In this document: one piece after another, positions 63,592-64,000 of the stretch
Layout: each line of letters opens with the position of its first letter
How positions within the stretch are numbered: the first letter of the stretch is position 1
Assembly (NCBI GenBank): GCA_948099385.1
Contig: CANUEZ040000014.1
Coordinates: 2,790,001-2,854,000, forward strand
Reading direction: 5' to 3'
DNA from: Fasciola hepatica
Taxonomy: Eukaryota > Platyhelminthes > Trematoda > Plagiorchiida > Fasciolidae
Length of the DNA stretch: 64,000 bases
Program-made: the position numbers and the translations under genes
The notes under the pieces: generated by a model
Told to the model about the DNA's origin: nothing
The model's input: only the letters and a program-made list of their open reading frames with translations
The model's database searches: none

Positions 63592-64000
63592 GGCCGTAGC
63601 CCTTTCATGGCTAGTAAATTTCTCTTGAACCTGGTTAACCAAACTAGCGAACGAAGCATCTTCATCCAGGAAGAAAACCTGACCAGTCGCGATAGAATGG
63701 ATGACGCTTCGACGACGTTGGCCACCATCACGACGCCTTTGATCTCCAGTTCCACTTCCGTAGGGGGTTTTAATTCGAACACGGGCCAGTCCTGTTTGGG
63801 CAATTGCAAGAAGTTTGGCCCTCTCGTCCACGTGTCCAGTTGTCTGAAGTTGTTCGCACCTCGGGAGCACAGGTCGGCCGGATTATCGCCAGACCTGACA
63901 TGACTCCACTGGTGCGTGGCTGATTCATCGTGGATAATCGTGAGCCGGTTAGCAACGAAAGTACTAAACCGGCTCCGTACGTTGTTAATGTAGTAAAGTA
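63592..64000 (-). pseudogene. BEL RNase H end, second right-hand unit, cut by window edge
   Basis: Same sequence as 61565-61973, with the shared states GGCCGTAGCC, ATGGCTAG and TTGGCCACCATCACGACG that separate both right-hand units from the complete element. It differs from the first unit at GTGGCTGATTC versus GTGGCCGATTC. It continues beyond the window. Confidence 0.9.

Larger units (their letters stand above)
47388..64000 (-). mobile_element. BEL/Pao self-nested or amplified array
   Basis: Six LTRs in one orientation, at 47388, 49882, 52374, 54872, 61188 and 63215. LTRs 1-3 are each followed on the right by a 3' UTR and the integrase half. LTR 4 is followed by a complete internal region up to LTR 5. 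LTRs 5 and 6 are each followed by the RT/RNase H half. Left halves end ...GAGGGCCG and right halves begin GGCCGTAGCC, the two sides of one site in pol. The array runs off the window. Unit spacings on the left are 2494, 2492 and 2498 bp. Confidence 0.9.

Overview
The window is a graveyard of retrotransposons from a metazoan genome. I can support no single-copy host gene, no rRNA and no functional tRNA. The mix is BEL/Pao LTR elements, two Ty3/Gypsy elements, RTE-type LINEs and CR1/Jockey-type LINEs. One Gypsy element has a tRNA-Trp primer site and a C-x2-H-x9-C-x3-C Gag box, both hallmarks of the CsRn1 clade first described in a trematode. A parasitic flatworm (fluke or large-genome tapeworm) is therefore the most likely source. 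That is inference; the species cannot be read from the sequence.

Layout, left half (1-25 kb). A decayed CR1-type LINE (1-500, +) is followed by a minus-strand BEL/Pao gag relic (about 500-2380) with a degenerate LTR-like pair. A minus-strand CR1/Jockey-type LINE covers 2.6-6.5 kb. An RTE LINE on the minus strand (7.6-15.1 kb) is split by a plus-strand BEL remnant (8433-12058) and by a CR1 3' end (about 12.7-13.3 kb). A second minus-strand RTE LINE (15.5-25.2 kb) is split by a 6.4-kb plus-strand BEL element with two LTRs (17120-23525).

Middle (25-47 kb). A 4.6-kb plus-strand Gypsy element has matching 201-bp LTRs (25235-29858). Four plus-strand CR1/Jockey-type LINE pieces follow, at 29.99-31.3, 31.4-35.4, 35.5-43.5 and 43.6-47.39 kb. 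The third is interrupted by a 5.8-kb minus-strand CsRn1-type Gypsy element (37433-43221, 308-bp LTRs). That Gypsy element in turn holds a solo BEL LTR (38070-38446) with a perfect 5-bp target duplication, so three layers are nested.

Right (47.4-64 kb). This is a minus-strand BEL/Pao array and the most unusual part of the window. The last LINE is cut by a BEL LTR. Then come three 2.49-kb units of LTR + 3' untranslated region + integrase half, one complete 6.7-kb element (54872-61564), and at least two units of RT/RNase H half + LTR on the other side. The inner junctions of both sides carry the same 5-bp word GGCCG and split pol at the same codon, as if the element had been inserted into its own pol. 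All four integrase halves share one inactivating frameshift, and the left LTRs resemble each other more than their expected partners. One self-insertion followed by DNA-level amplification and exchange therefore fits better than four independent insertions.

Nearly every reading frame carries stops or frameshifts. The best preserved are the 972-codon BEL pol frame (57357-60275), the CR1 reverse transcriptase at 46477-47325 and the LINE reverse transcriptase at 34248-34586. No pathway or operon logic applies; the genes relate to each other through insertion order.
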